A stretch of 64,000 nt of DNA from positions 1-64,000 of the forward strand of contig CACYGX010000014.1 of assembly GCA_902774055.1 (NCBI GenBank), read 5' to 3'. This document shows, in pieces, positions 16,802-27,235 of this stretch (its first letter is position 1; the number at the start of each line of letters is the position of its first letter). The stretch is from an uncultured Bacteroidales bacterium. GTDB taxonomy: Bacteria; Bacteroidota; Bacteroidia; Bacteroidales; Muribaculaceae. Below the pieces are notes generated by a model that was given only the letters and a program-made list of their open reading frames with translations, was not told where the DNA came from and did no database searches. The translations under genes and the position numbers were made by a program.

Positions 16802-19354
16802 ATGAAGATCAAAAACAGCAACAGTAATGAGCCGCAGTGGAGAAGTATCACTGTGAAGTCAGAATTACCTGGTAAACTTAACAAACTCAACGAACTTTCC
16901 CGCAACCTGTGGTGGGCATGGAATACCGAGGGTAAGACCCTGTTCCATGACCTGGACCGCGACACATGGCGCGCAACCAGCGAGAATCCCGTGAAGATGC
17001 TCCAGCGCCTGTCTAACGAGAAGATCAGTGCCATTCAGGCCGATGCTGCCATGATGGCACGCATCGACAGCACCTACGAGCAATACAAGGAATACATGAA
17101 GAAACCCTTGCGCAAGGATATCCCGTCGATTGCCTACTTCTGCATGGAGTATGGTTTGTGCAACGCGCTCAAGATCTATTCTGGTGGTTTGGGTATTCTT
17201 GCCGGTGACTATGTCAAGGAGGCAAGTGACCGCTGCGTGAACATGACTGCTGTCGGTTTCCTCTATCGTTATGGCTACTTCACCCAGACCTTGTCGATGG
17301 ATGGCCAGCAGATTGCTAACTACGAGGCTCAGAACTTCAACCAGTTGCCCATCGAGCCGGTACTCGACGAGAATGGCCGCCAACTGGTTCACGAGGTGCC
17401 TTATCCCGGACGTACGATCTATGTCAACGTGTGGAAAGCCAACGTGGGACGTGTAACCCTCTATCTGCTTGACACCGACATTGACCTCAACAGTGAGTAT
17501 GACCGCGAGATCACCCACAAGCTCTATGGTGGCGACTGGGAGAACCGCATCAAGCAGGAATACCTGCTGGGTATTGGTGGCGTGCTGCTGCTCAAGCGCT
17601 TGGGCATCAAAGCCGACATCTATCACTGCAACGAGGGCCATGCCGCGTTGCTCAACTTGCAACGTCTCGTGGACTATGTCCAGGAGGATGGCTTGAACTT
17701 CAACGAGGCACTCGAAATCGTTCGCGCTACCTCGCTCTATACCGTTCACACCCCCGTGCCTGCAGGTCACGACTACTTTGACGAGGATCTCTTCGGCAAG
17801 TACATGGGTGAATATCCCGAGCGTCTGGGTATCTCCTGGCAGGACCTGATGGACATGGGCCGCGAGAATCCTGGCAGCGATGAGCGTTTCTGCATGAGTA
17901 CATTTGCCCTGAACACCACCCAAGAGAGCAACGGCGTGAGCTGGCTCCATGGTGAGGTGAGCAAGAAAATGTTCGCTGGCATCTGGAAGGGCTATGCTCC
18001 CGAGGAGTCGCATGTGGGTTATGTCACCAACGGCGTACACATGCCCACCTGGGCCGCCAGCGAGTGGAAAGTCTTCTACAAGCAGGTGCTGGGCGAAGAC
18101 TTCATGGAGAATCAGGAACTCGAATCCTCATGGGCTCCCCTGATGAATGTCCCCGATGAGAAGATTTGGGAAATGCGCATGATGTTGAAGCAGAAGTTCA
18201 TCCGCTTCGTTAAGCGAGACTTCAAGGAGAACTGGCTTAAGAACCAGGGCGATCCCACCCGCATCACGAGCATCGTCGATAAGATTAACCCCGATGCACT
18301 GCTCATCGGTTTTGCCCGTCGTTTTGCAACCTACAAGCGTGCCCACCTCATCTTTAACGATCTGGACCGCCTCAAGAAGATTGTCAACAACGAGCGTTAC
18401 CCCGTGCAGTTCATCTTCGCCGGTAAGGCACATCCCGCCGACGGTGCTGGCCAGGGCTTGATCAAGCGCATCATCGAAATCAGCAAGATGCCCGAATTCC
18501 TGGGTAAGATCATTTTCCTCGAGAACTACGACATGACGCTTTCCAAGCGACTCATCACCGGTGTTGACGTGTGGTTGAACACCCCGACACGTCCTCTGGA
18601 GGCTTCGGGTACCTCGGGCGAGAAGGCCGAGATGAACGGTCTGCTCAACTTCTCGGTGCTCGACGGTTGGTGGTATGAGGGTTATCGCGAGGGTGCAGGC
18701 TGGGCATTGACCAGTAAGCGCACCTACACCGAGCAGTCCCAGCAGGACAAACTCGACTCGGCCACCATCTACTCGATGCTCGAGAACGAGATTATCCCCC
18801 TGTACTTCGCCAAGAACAGCAAGGGCTACTCTCCCGAGTGGGTACAGTACATCAAGAACTCCATGGTTCACATTGCCCCCAACTACACCATGTCGCGCAT
18901 GATGAGGGACTATTTCGAGAAGTTCTACAATCCTCAGGCCGCACGCGCCAACAGCCTCATTGCCAACAACTACGCTGTGGCTCGTGAAATCGTGGCTTGG
19001 AAGGAGAATATCGCCGCTCATTGGGACGACGTGCAGCTCGTTGGTGACATCATGGGCAACCGTGAGGCTATTGCCAGCGGCAGTGCTGATATCGAAGTGA
19101 CCATGCGCCTCGACACCGCAGGCTTGGGACGTGATGTCAAGCTCGAACTCATCGTTTACAAGGAGGAAGATGGCCAGACAAAATTCTACCGCAAGGCCAA
19201 TCTCGACGTTGTAGCCGAGGATGGCAACATCTTGACCTACAACTGCAAGGTTCCCTTCCACGAGAACGGCATCTTCCGTTACGCCTTTAGAGCCTATCCC
19301 TGGAACGACTTGCTGCCCCACCGTCAGGACTTTGCTTACATCAAGTGGTTCTAA
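16802..19354 (+). CDS. glgP: Alpha-glucan (glycogen) phosphorylase
   Basis: 850 residues, GT35 family of the shorter bacterial/archaeal type with an N-terminal DUF3417-like region ([20 protein letters not shown]). Motifs include [46 protein letters not shown] and the pyridoxal-phosphate region [14 protein letters not shown], whose lysine would hold the cofactor. It releases glucose-1-phosphate from glycogen. It shares an operon with glycogen synthase and ends at a clear terminator. Confidence 0.95.
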   Translation: MKIKNSNSNEPQWRSITVKSELPGKLNKLNELSRNLWWAWNTEGKTLFHDLDRDTWRATSENPVKMLQRLSNEKISAIQADAAMMARIDSTYEQYKEYMKKPLRKDIPSIAYFCMEYGLCNALKIYSGGLGILAGDYVKEASDRCVNMTAVGFLYRYGYFTQTLSMDGQQIANYEAQNFNQLPIEPVLDENGRQLVHEVPYPGRTIYVNVWKANVGRVTLYLLDTDIDLNSEYDREITHKLYGGDWENRIKQEYLLGIGGVLLLKRLGIKADIYHCNEGHAALLNLQRLVDYVQEDGLNFNEALEIVRATSLYTVHTPVPAGHDYFDEDLFGKYMGEYPERLGISWQDLMDMGRENPGSDERFCMSTFALNTTQESNGVSWLHGEVSKKMFAGIWKGYAPEESHVGYVTNGVHMPTWAASEWKVFYKQVLGEDFMENQELESSWAPLMNVPDEKIWEMRMMLKQKFIRFVKRDFKENWLKNQGDPTRITSIVDKINPDALLIGFARRFATYKRAHLIFNDLDRLKKIVNNERYPVQFIFAGKAHPADGAGQGLIKRIIEISKMPEFLGKIIFLENYDMTLSKRLITGVDVWLNTPTRPLEASGTSGEKAEMNGLLNFSVLDGWWYEGYREGAGWALTSKRTYTEQSQQDKLDSATIYSMLENEIIPLYFAKNSKGYSPEWVQYIKNSMVHIAPNYTMSRMMRDYFEKFYNPQAARANSLIANNYAVAREIVAWKENIAAHWDDVQLVGDIMGNREAIASGSADIEVTMRLDTAGLGRDVKLELIVYKEEDGQTKFYRKANLDVVAEDGNILTYNCKVPFHENGIFRYAFRAYPWNDLLPHRQDFAYIKWF

Positions 19355-19393
19355 TTCATTAGGCCGTTAGATATCAAGCGGATAACCGCTATA

Positions 19394-19421
19394 AAAGGGA
19401 CGCAAACGCGTCCCTTTTTTT
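19394..19421 (+). terminator. Rho-independent terminator of the glycogen operon
   Basis: AAAGGGACGC pairs with GCGTCCCTTT, with further T residues behind. Confidence 0.88.
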
Positions 19422-19439
19422 ACACGTCAAAACGAACGT

Positions 19440-19462
19440 ACGGCCTCGCCTGGCGAGGCCGT
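19440..19462. repeat. Perfect 11-bp palindrome (ACGGCCTCGCC/GGCGAGGCCGT)
   Basis: Two 11-base arms around a single T, just after the glycogen operon terminator. GGCGAGGCC reappears about 90 bp downstream (near 19543), so it belongs to the repeat-rich spacer. Confidence 0.6.
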
Positions 19463-19612
19463 TTCTGCTGATTTCAGGGCGTGAATGTAGGGATTCTTGC
19501 TATTGCTAGCTTTGTGCAATCTGTCGCACAGCGGCCACGCCAAGGCGAGGCCCTACAGTTTTCCGCATTTGGACTCGCTGTGATGTATTTCTGAGCGATT
19601 GATGCCTATAAG

Positions 19613-19740
19613 CAGGTCGAAGGCCTGCACAAGGCCAGCGGCCTTGACTTGTGTTAACACCACGGCGCGAGGCCCGTAGGTCCTCGTGGCGTGGTGGGCT
19701 GGCATCCTGCTCACAATGGGCCCTGAATGGGGCCACTAAA
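19613..19740. repeat. Composite hairpin repeat element, copy A
   Basis: This is non-coding DNA with consecutive hairpins: GCAGG/CCTGC, AAGGCCAGCGGCCTT, ACCACG.../...GTGGCGTGGT and GGGCCC-type stems. Bases 19631-19650 equal 37381-37400 exactly. Bases 19662-19692 match the reverse complement of 37541-37571 at 29 of 31 positions. The rest of the 631-bp gap before tamB holds the terminator, the palindrome above and a promoter. Confidence 0.65.
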
Positions 19741-19915
19741 CGCGTCATTTCTTTGGCCTGTAGTGCCTTGACCTTTGATGCCCTACAGTCACTGGTAAGC
19801 CCGCAGTTCTAATGATTTGTCTAGATTGCTATTGATCAACTAATTACAATGAGCCTAGAAATATTTAGAAGATACTAATGGTTAAAAATAGTGGTTTTTT
19901 GCTTGCGGTATATGA

Positions 19916-19931
19916 TATTTTTGTATTTTTG
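19916..19931 (+). promoter_or_regulatory. Tandem -7 promoter elements for tamB-tamL
   Basis: TATTTTTG occurs twice back to back (19916-19923 and 19924-19931), about 55 bases before the tamB ATG. Confidence 0.6.
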
Positions 19932-19985
19932 TAGGTTAAAATGCAATAATAGGCAAACGGCTGAACGCTGATGGCTCAGTATTAA

Positions 19986-22900
19986 ATGTTTGGCAAAAAG
20001 GGAAATATCTTCTCCAAGTTAGCCTCCTGGATGGGAGCGGGTATCTTGGGCATGGTGGCAGCGCTACCCTTTGCTGCTTATATCCCTTGGGTCCAAAATA
20101 AAGCTGCCGACATGGCTGCCGAGTATGCCAGCGAGAAGACAGGCATGGACATCAGTGTGGGTGACGTGAGAGTGAAATTCCCGCTGGATGTCAGCGCCAC
20201 CGACATTCAGGTTATTGACCAGAACGGCGATACCCTCTTCAAGGCCGATGAGGTCAAGGCCAATGTCAAGCCTAAACCCTTGTTGGACAAGAAGGTGGAG
20301 GCCGAAGATGTCTCGCTCAAGGGCGCCAAGAGCCAGGTCAAGACCGATGACGGCTCGATGGACCTGGATGTGGATGTTGACGATGCTAAAGTTGACAAGG
20401 CAAAGGTTGACTTGAACCACAACAAGGTCGATGTGGGCAACGCCTCGCTCAAGGGCGGCAAGGCCAAGATGAGCTACAAGCCCGAGAAGAAGAAGCCCGA
20501 TCCCGACAAGGAGCCGAGTAAGCCCTGGAAGGTGAATGCCGACAAGGTAACTGCCGACGATGTGGACTTCAAGATGGACATGAAGCCCACAGTCGATAAC
20601 CTCGACGCCAAGGTGGGCCATGCCGAGGCTAAGAACGTGAAAGTCGATACCGGCGAACAGACCGTCGATGTGGGCGAACTCGACGTCGATAAGGCTGACG
20701 TGAAGTATGAGCACCCCAGCGAGAAGGATGCCAAGAAATACCGCAAAGATCATCCCATGCCCAAGGAGACCCCGAAAAAGGATGGCGATGATAAGCCCTG
20801 GAAGGTCAAGGCCGACAAGGTGCGCGTGAAAGACAGCAAGGGCAAGTATTCCCAGACGGGCAAAAAGCCCAATAAACCAGGCACTACGCTCGATCCTGAT
20901 AACATCGAGGTAGAGGACTTCAATGCTGATATCGACAACTTTGAGTACGATGGTGAGAACCTGAAGGTGCCTGTCAAGCACCTCTCGGGCAAGGAGCGCA
21001 GCGGCCTGCAGGTCAAGGATGCCAGCGGCACGGTCAATAAGAACAAGAACGGCCTGGACCTCAACGATATGAAGCTCAAGACCAAGGGCAGTGATATCAA
21101 GATGAATGCCCATGTGGACCAGGATATGCTCGATGGTAAGCCCAATGGCAAAGCCACCATCGATACCGACAGCAAAATTGACCTTAACGAGGTAGAAAAA
21201 CTGGTTCCCGAGGCCCGCAAAGCCCTCAAGGACATTCCGCACAACAAGCCTGTCCGCATCAAGGCCAAGGCACGAGGCAACGACAAGCGCGTCGATATTC
21301 ATTCGCTGGATGCCGATGTGCCTGGCATTGGCCGCGTCAAGGGCAAGGGCACCATCTATAATCCCACCGATATGGACCGCATGAAGGCCGACCTCGACAC
21401 CGAGGTGGACCTGCGTGATCCCAGCGTGCTCAATAAGATGCTGGGCCTTGATGACGTCAAATTGCCTCCCATGAAGATGAGCGGCAAGATCAACAAGGAA
21501 GGCTGCAAATGGGTGGCCCGCAACCTGCGTGTCTCGACAGGTGGGGGCTCGATGCGCGGCGATGGTTACTACGACGTTTGCAACGAGAACTATGACGTGG
21601 ATGCCGCGTTTAATAATTTCCCTGTCAATTCGTTCTTGCCCAAGTATGACGTGAGAAACCTCACCGGCAGCATCAATGCCAAGGGCCACGGCTTTGACTT
21701 CACCGATTGCGGCTCCACATGGACCGACGCCACCGTCAACCTGGGCAGTGTCCGCTACAACGGCACACACTATGGCAACGTCAAGGCCCGCGGCAAGCTG
21801 CGTGGCGGTTATGCCGACGTGTATGCCTCCAGCGCCAACAGGGGATGTGACTTTGACGCCAATGCTCACGGCACCATCTGTAACGACCACTATGTGTTCA
21901 CAGCCGACGCTAACGTGCGAGACCTGGATTTGAACCGCCTGGGGAAGTATGACGGTCGATGCGATGGCACGACCCGCCTGCATGCCGAGGGCGACATCAA
22001 TCTGCGCACTCAGGAGTGGGATGCCGACCTGACACTGCGTGATCTGGACTGGACGCTCGACAGCACCCTGCTTGTTGCCGACGAGGCCAACGCTTCGATT
22101 CACAGCACCCCGTGGCTGACGTGTATCACGGTAGAGAACGAGGACAATTATGCCCACCTGAACGCTCCCAGTGGCATTATGCCGTTAATTGAAGACTTCC
22201 AGAGGACTGCCGACGAAATTCAGCGCCAATACAAGGACCGCTGGATTGATATCGAGCGCCTGAAAGCCCCGATGCCCCAATTCGACTTCGACATGCACAT
22301 GGGCGCTGATGGTATCGTCCAGCGATATGCACAGCAGCACGATATTGACTTCCGCCACATCAGTTGTGAGATCAACCGCGACACGACCCTCACCATCAAT
22401 GGCCGTGCGCTGGGTATCAGTTCTGGCGAGACCAATATCGATTCCATCACCGTCTATGCCCACGAGTTGAACAACAAGTACCTTGCCTTCAATGCCCACA
22501 TGGGCAACCGTCCCGGCACGTGGGACGAGTTCGCACAAGTCGATATCGAAGGTGGCATCAAGGGCGAGGCGATAGATTTCATGTTCCAACAGCAGAACAT
22601 CAAGAAGGAAATCGGCTACCGCTTGGGCTGCAATGCACGACTCTCTGACGACGAGATACGCATGAGGCTGTTCGGCAAAGATCCTGTTATCGGCTATCGC
22701 CACTGGACCTTCAACGAGGACAACTACGTCAACGTGGACTACCGGACCCGCATGCTCGACGCCAACCTGTCGCTCAAGAGTGACAGCAGTAGCGTCGAAC
22801 TGCTCACGACCCGTGTGCCGGGAGACAGTACCGAGAACGTGCGCCTCAACATCGATAACCTGCGCCTCGAGGAGTGGACGCGCATCGTGCCCATGCTGGG

Positions 22901-24914
22901 TCGCACTAGCGGCACCATGAACGCCAACATTGACGTGAACTGGGACGGTTACAATGCCGACGGTGAGGGCGTCATCGACATCAAGGACTTCTACTATAAT
23001 GGCAAGCACGAGGGTGACGTGACCTTGAATGCCGACTTCGATGTGGATCCCGCCACTGCCTCGACCCGCTTGACGGCCGATCTCGTGCTCGATGGCAAAC
23101 AGTCAATCAAGCTGCAGGGATCCCTCAACGATGCCAATTCCAACTCCCCGCTCAACATGGAGGCCAAATTTAACCGCTTCCCGTTGATTCGGGCCAATGC
23201 GTTCATCCCTGGCGACTACATCTGGCTTGACGGCTATGCTGTGGGCAATATGACAATCTCGGGAACCATGGACAATCCTCAAGTCAATGGCTATCTGGTC
23301 GCCGACTCGGCTACGCTCAACTTGCCGCGCTATGGCAGCTCGCTTAAATTTGCTGCTGACAGGATCCCCATCGAGAACAATGTGATTTCCTTCAACAACT
23401 ACAGGTTAATAGGTTCCAACCGCAGTCCCGTGATAATCAACGGTACTGTTGACCTGCGCGACATGGATAACATGAAGATTGACCTGAGGGCTCAAGGGCA
23501 TGAAGTCCAGTTCATGGACAGCAAGCAAGATGAGTTTACAGAACTCTTCGGAAAGGGTCTTGCCGAGATCGACGCTACCGTCAAGAGCTATGGCAACATC
23601 ATGAGTGTGCGTGCCAACGCTACACTCTTGATAGGCTCCAATATCACCTATGTCATGAAGGAGGAGATTACCCAACTCTCCAACACCGTTGACGAGAGTA
23701 TGGTCACCTTCACCGACTTTAACAATACATCAGGTAGCGAGACCATTCTGGTAACCGCCAGTGGTGGTGGCAGCGCAACTGACATTTTGGCCAATATCCA
23801 AGTCGAGGATGGCGCAAAAATCAATGTTTATCTCTCAGAGGACGGCCAGAACCGCGCCACGGTCGATGGTAACGGCCGACTCAAGTATTCGCTCGACTTT
23901 GCGGGACGTAACAACCTAACTGGATCGTATGTGATTAGTAGTGGTAACTTGCGATACACTCCGCCGTTGATTTCCTCAAAGAATTTTGATATCAACAGTG
24001 GTAGCAGCATCTCTTGGACGGGCGACATGCTCAACCCGCAACTGAACCTCAAGGGCACCGAGCGACTCAAGACCAGTGTCAGCAGTAAAGAGGATGGCAC
24101 TCGACTGGTTGAATTCCTAATCGATGCCAACGTGGGTGGCACGCTGAGCAACATCGACCTGGGATTTGACCTGAAATGCGAGAATGACGCAAAGGTGCAG
24201 AACGAGTTGCAGTCCATGAGCGATAACCAGCGCTCACAGGCTGCCATCAACCTGCTGCTCTATAATACCTACTCGGGCACTAACAGCATGGGTAGTTTCA
24301 ACAACTTGTCGGCGTCTAATGCTCTGTTCTCCTTCCTGCAGACCAAACTCAACGCTTGGGCGGCACAGACCTTGCCCGGCGTCGACCTCTCGTTCGGCAT
24401 CAATCAGTATCAGGGCACCATCAACGGCGGTACCGAGACCAGCTACAGTTACCGTCTGGCCAAGACGCTGTTCAACGACCGCTTCAAGATTGTCGTGGGC
24501 GGTGAATACAGTACCGAGGCCCGTGCCGAGGAGGATGTCGCCAATAACCTGTTTAATGACATCTCGCTCGAGTACTTCCTCAACGACAGCGGCAACAAGT
24601 ATCTGAAACTCTTCCGCCACGCCAGCTACGAGAACGTGATCGAGGGTCAGGTCACTGAGACGGGTATTGCCTATGTGCTCAAGCGCAAACTCAGCAACTT
24701 GAAGAATCTGTTCAAGTTCAAGCATTCACGCGAATATTTGTTGCGTGACTCGCTGGAGAAAGCCCGCAAGGCTGAGCTCAAACTGCAAGAGGAGGCTATT
24801 GATGCCATCCAGCAGGACGAGTCCTACATCGTTCCGCTCGACGGCGACATGCCTGCTGCCCAGGACGCTGCCGACAAACCCACAGTAACCCGCAAGAAAG
24901 ATGAGAGCGAATAA
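19986..24914 (+). CDS. tamB: Translocation and assembly module protein TamB (AsmA/DUF490 family)
   Basis: 1642 residues. One N-terminal membrane anchor (about 14-35) is followed by an AsmA-like start (GMDISVGDVRVKFPLDVSATDIQV) and a very long beta-rich body. The DUF490 domain is at the C-terminus (GRNNLTGSYVISSGNLRYTP, then NLLLYNTYSG and FSFLQTKLNAWA). TamB-family proteins form periplasm-spanning grooves linked to outer-membrane biogenesis or lipid transport. Residues about 95-300 are unusually rich in Lys, Asp and Val, with repeated phrases such as PWKVNADKVTADDVDF and PWKVKADKVRVKDS. The stop overlaps the tamL start by 14 bases, so the two products are almost certainly partners. Confidence 0.9.
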   Translation: MFGKKGNIFSKLASWMGAGILGMVAALPFAAYIPWVQNKAADMAAEYASEKTGMDISVGDVRVKFPLDVSATDIQVIDQNGDTLFKADEVKANVKPKPLLDKKVEAEDVSLKGAKSQVKTDDGSMDLDVDVDDAKVDKAKVDLNHNKVDVGNASLKGGKAKMSYKPEKKKPDPDKEPSKPWKVNADKVTADDVDFKMDMKPTVDNLDAKVGHAEAKNVKVDTGEQTVDVGELDVDKADVKYEHPSEKDAKKYRKDHPMPKETPKKDGDDKPWKVKADKVRVKDSKGKYSQTGKKPNKPGTTLDPDNIEVEDFNADIDNFEYDGENLKVPVKHLSGKERSGLQVKDASGTVNKNKNGLDLNDMKLKTKGSDIKMNAHVDQDMLDGKPNGKATIDTDSKIDLNEVEKLVPEARKALKDIPHNKPVRIKAKARGNDKRVDIHSLDADVPGIGRVKGKGTIYNPTDMDRMKADLDTEVDLRDPSVLNKMLGLDDVKLPPMKMSGKINKEGCKWVARNLRVSTGGGSMRGDGYYDVCNENYDVDAAFNNFPVNSFLPKYDVRNLTGSINAKGHGFDFTDCGSTWTDATVNLGSVRYNGTHYGNVKARGKLRGGYADVYASSANRGCDFDANAHGTICNDHYVFTADANVRDLDLNRLGKYDGRCDGTTRLHAEGDINLRTQEWDADLTLRDLDWTLDSTLLVADEANASIHSTPWLTCITVENEDNYAHLNAPSGIMPLIEDFQRTADEIQRQYKDRWIDIERLKAPMPQFDFDMHMGADGIVQRYAQQHDIDFRHISCEINRDTTLTINGRALGISSGETNIDSITVYAHELNNKYLAFNAHMGNRPGTWDEFAQVDIEGGIKGEAIDFMFQQQNIKKEIGYRLGCNARLSDDEIRMRLFGKDPVIGYRHWTFNEDNYVNVDYRTRMLDANLSLKSDSSSVELLTTRVPGDSTENVRLNIDNLRLEEWTRIVPMLGRTSGTMNANIDVNWDGYNADGEGVIDIKDFYYNGKHEGDVTLNADFDVDPATASTRLTADLVLDGKQSIKLQGSLNDANSNSPLNMEAKFNRFPLIRANAFIPGDYIWLDGYAVGNMTISGTMDNPQVNGYLVADSATLNLPRYGSSLKFAADRIPIENNVISFNNYRLIGSNRSPVIINGTVDLRDMDNMKIDLRAQGHEVQFMDSKQDEFTELFGKGLAEIDATVKSYGNIMSVRANATLLIGSNITYVMKEEITQLSNTVDESMVTFTDFNNTSGSETILVTASGGGSATDILANIQVEDGAKINVYLSEDGQNRATVDGNGRLKYSLDFAGRNNLTGSYVISSGNLRYTPPLISSKNFDINSGSSISWTGDMLNPQLNLKGTERLKTSVSSKEDGTRLVEFLIDANVGGTLSNIDLGFDLKCENDAKVQNELQSMSDNQRSQAAINLLLYNTYSGTNSMGSFNNLSASNALFSFLQTKLNAWAAQTLPGVDLSFGINQYQGTINGGTETSYSYRLAKTLFNDRFKIVVGGEYSTEARAEEDVANNLFNDISLEYFLNDSGNKYLKLFRHASYENVIEGQVTETGIAYVLKRKLSNLKNLFKFKHSREYLLRDSLEKARKAELKLQEEAIDAIQQDESYIVPLDGDMPAAQDAADKPTVTRKKDESE

Positions 24915-27213
24915 ACAATATCATGTCCCACTGCTGGTACTGGCATCCGTCCTGCTGATGCTGGCCTCGGCGTGCTCGACAACCAAGAAATTGGGCGAGA
25001 ATGACATCCTCTATACTGGTGTTAAACACCTCAAGTATCATGAGGATAGTGTCAAGATTGACGGTGGGGTCAAGAACGACATTTTCACCGCCATCAATGT
25101 CAAGCCCAACAATCCGCTCTACTCGCCTTATTACCGCACCCCGTTCCCGTTCGGCTTGATGCTCTATAACAATATTGATGAGAATGCCACGGGCTTCAAG
25201 GGATGGTTGTATAAGCACTTTGCCGCCAAGCCGGTACTCATTCGCCGTGTCAATCCGCAAGCCCGCGTTGACATGATCAACACTATCTTGCGCAACAATG
25301 GTTATTTCACATCATCGGCCAGATATGAGTTAATACCCAGTAGCAATCCCAAGAAGGCCAAGGTGTCCTATGACGTGATCGTCAACCCGCCATACACCTT
25401 AGGCGACATCCAGTACATCAACAGCAAGGAGCCCGTGCTGCAACTGGTGGACTCGCTGGCCCGTGTTAACCGTTACTTGCAGACCGGTAGCCGCTACTGC
25501 CTGGATTCACTCAGCGCAGTTCGCATCGATATCACCAATGCCGTCCGCAATAAGGGCTATTATTTCTTCAGGCCCGAGTACATTCAGTATCTCGCCGACA
25601 GTGTCAAGGACAAGGGCATTATCCACATGCGCCTTATTGATTCTGGCGATATTCCCAATAATGCCAAGTTGCGTTACATTACCAACGACATCACTGCCAC
25701 GGTGGTCAATGATGATGCCAAGGGCGAACCCGATACCGTTGAGACAAGGAATTGCCGACTCATTCGCTACGAGCCGGTTTATATCCAGGACAAGGTCATT
25801 CCTTCCTGCATCCGTGCCCGCAAGGGGCGCACGTTCAGGGTGAACAGCATCGACCGCACCCAGGCGGCCCTGTCACGCCTGGGCATCTTCAGCACTGTGG
25901 ACATTCAGGTGGTGCCGCTCGACAGTATCACTCCCGATGGCCAGGGCTTGCTGGATTTGAATGTTTTCTGCCAGCTTGACAGTCCGTGGGAGGTGACATT
26001 TGAGCTCCGAGGCACGTCCAAGAGCAACAGTTACATCGGCCCCGGTATCAAGGTCGGCGCCAGCCACAAGAATGCCTTCGGGGCAGGGGAGAAGTTCTCG
26101 CTTGATGCCTATGGCGACTATGAGTGGCAGACGGGTGGCAAAAGTGGCTACAGGGGGTCGGATTTTAACTCCTATGAGTTTGGTATTGAGGCGAAATTGG
26201 ATTTTCCGCGTTTGATTGCTCCTAAATTCCTGTATCCTTCCCGTCGATATACCAACTGGACTCATCTGTCGCTCAATGCCGAGCTCTTGAACCGTCCTGG
26301 CTTCTTCAAGATGGCACAATTGGGTACAGCAGTGACATGGGAATGGCATGCAAACCATTATTCCAGCCACGTGCTCACGCCGTTCAAGCTCACCTACACG
26401 AAGCTCATCAGCAAAACGGCACGCTTTGACTCGGCAATGGTCGACAATCCTGCATTGGCGCTGAGTTTCGAAGACATGTTTATTCCCAAGATAGAGTATT
26501 TCTACACCTATGACCGCGAACTCTCCTATCGCAATCATATCACAGTCACCGCTGGCATTGCCGAGGCTGGAAATGTCCTTTCGGGCATCTGGTCGATTTT
26601 CCAGAGCAGGGGCACCAAGGAATTGCTGGGAACTCCATTCTCACAGTTTGTCAAAGCCCAGGGTCAGGTGGTGTGGACACACAAGTTGACCCCAGAATCC
26701 TATTTGGCAACCAGGGTGTTCCTGGGGGCTGTCCATGCCTATGGCAACCGCGAAGAGGTACCCTATAGGGAGCAGTACTATGTAGGTGGTAGCAACTCCA
26801 TCAGGGCATTTGCTGTGCGATCTATCGGTCCCGGTAGCTATCATCCGGCTGACAGTGTCCGCTATGCCTACTTTGACCAGACGGGTACCTTCAAATTTGA
26901 GGCTAATGCCGAATACCGTTTCCCCATCCTGGGTTATTTAAAGGGCGCTGTCTTCCTTGATGCCGGCAACGTCTGGCTCTTGAAAGAAGATGATCATCGT
27001 CCAGGCGGCCAGTTGAAGATGAAGAACTTTTTTAATGAACTGGCGCTGGGTACAGGTCTCGGCCTCAGGTTTGACATGCAGATGCTTGTTGTCCGTGCCG
27101 ATTTGGGTATAGGAATCCATGCCCCCTATGATACAGGCAAGAGCGGATACTATAATATCCCCAGGTTCAAGGACGGCTTGGCATTCCATCTAGCCATCGG
27201 TTACCCCTTCTAA
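24901..27213 (+). CDS. tamL: Outer-membrane assembly lipoprotein TamL (TamA/Omp85 family)
   Basis: 770 residues. The lipoprotein signal ends in LASAC with the acylated cysteine at 25. POTRA-like segments fill the middle (NPPYTLGDIQYIN; KGRTFRVNSIDRTQAALSRL). The C-terminal beta-barrel shows Omp85 features: FFNELALGTGLGLRFDMQ, VGGSNSIRAFAVRSIGPGSY (the lid-lock RAF motif) and YRFPILGYLKGAVFLDAGN. TamL is the Bacteroidetes lipid-anchored version of TamA and works with TamB. Its frame starts inside tamB. Confidence 0.92.
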   Translation: MRANKQYHVPLLVLASVLLMLASACSTTKKLGENDILYTGVKHLKYHEDSVKIDGGVKNDIFTAINVKPNNPLYSPYYRTPFPFGLMLYNNIDENATGFKGWLYKHFAAKPVLIRRVNPQARVDMINTILRNNGYFTSSARYELIPSSNPKKAKVSYDVIVNPPYTLGDIQYINSKEPVLQLVDSLARVNRYLQTGSRYCLDSLSAVRIDITNAVRNKGYYFFRPEYIQYLADSVKDKGIIHMRLIDSGDIPNNAKLRYITNDITATVVNDDAKGEPDTVETRNCRLIRYEPVYIQDKVIPSCIRARKGRTFRVNSIDRTQAALSRLGIFSTVDIQVVPLDSITPDGQGLLDLNVFCQLDSPWEVTFELRGTSKSNSYIGPGIKVGASHKNAFGAGEKFSLDAYGDYEWQTGGKSGYRGSDFNSYEFGIEAKLDFPRLIAPKFLYPSRRYTNWTHLSLNAELLNRPGFFKMAQLGTAVTWEWHANHYSSHVLTPFKLTYTKLISKTARFDSAMVDNPALALSFEDMFIPKIEYFYTYDRELSYRNHITVTAGIAEAGNVLSGIWSIFQSRGTKELLGTPFSQFVKAQGQVVWTHKLTPESYLATRVFLGAVHAYGNREEVPYREQYYVGGSNSIRAFAVRSIGPGSYHPADSVRYAYFDQTGTFKFEANAEYRFPILGYLKGAVFLDAGNVWLLKEDDHRPGGQLKMKNFFNELALGTGLGLRFDMQMLVVRADLGIGIHAPYDTGKSGYYNIPRFKDGLAFHLAIGYPF

Positions 27214-27235
27214 CATAACATAATCCCTACAGTTC

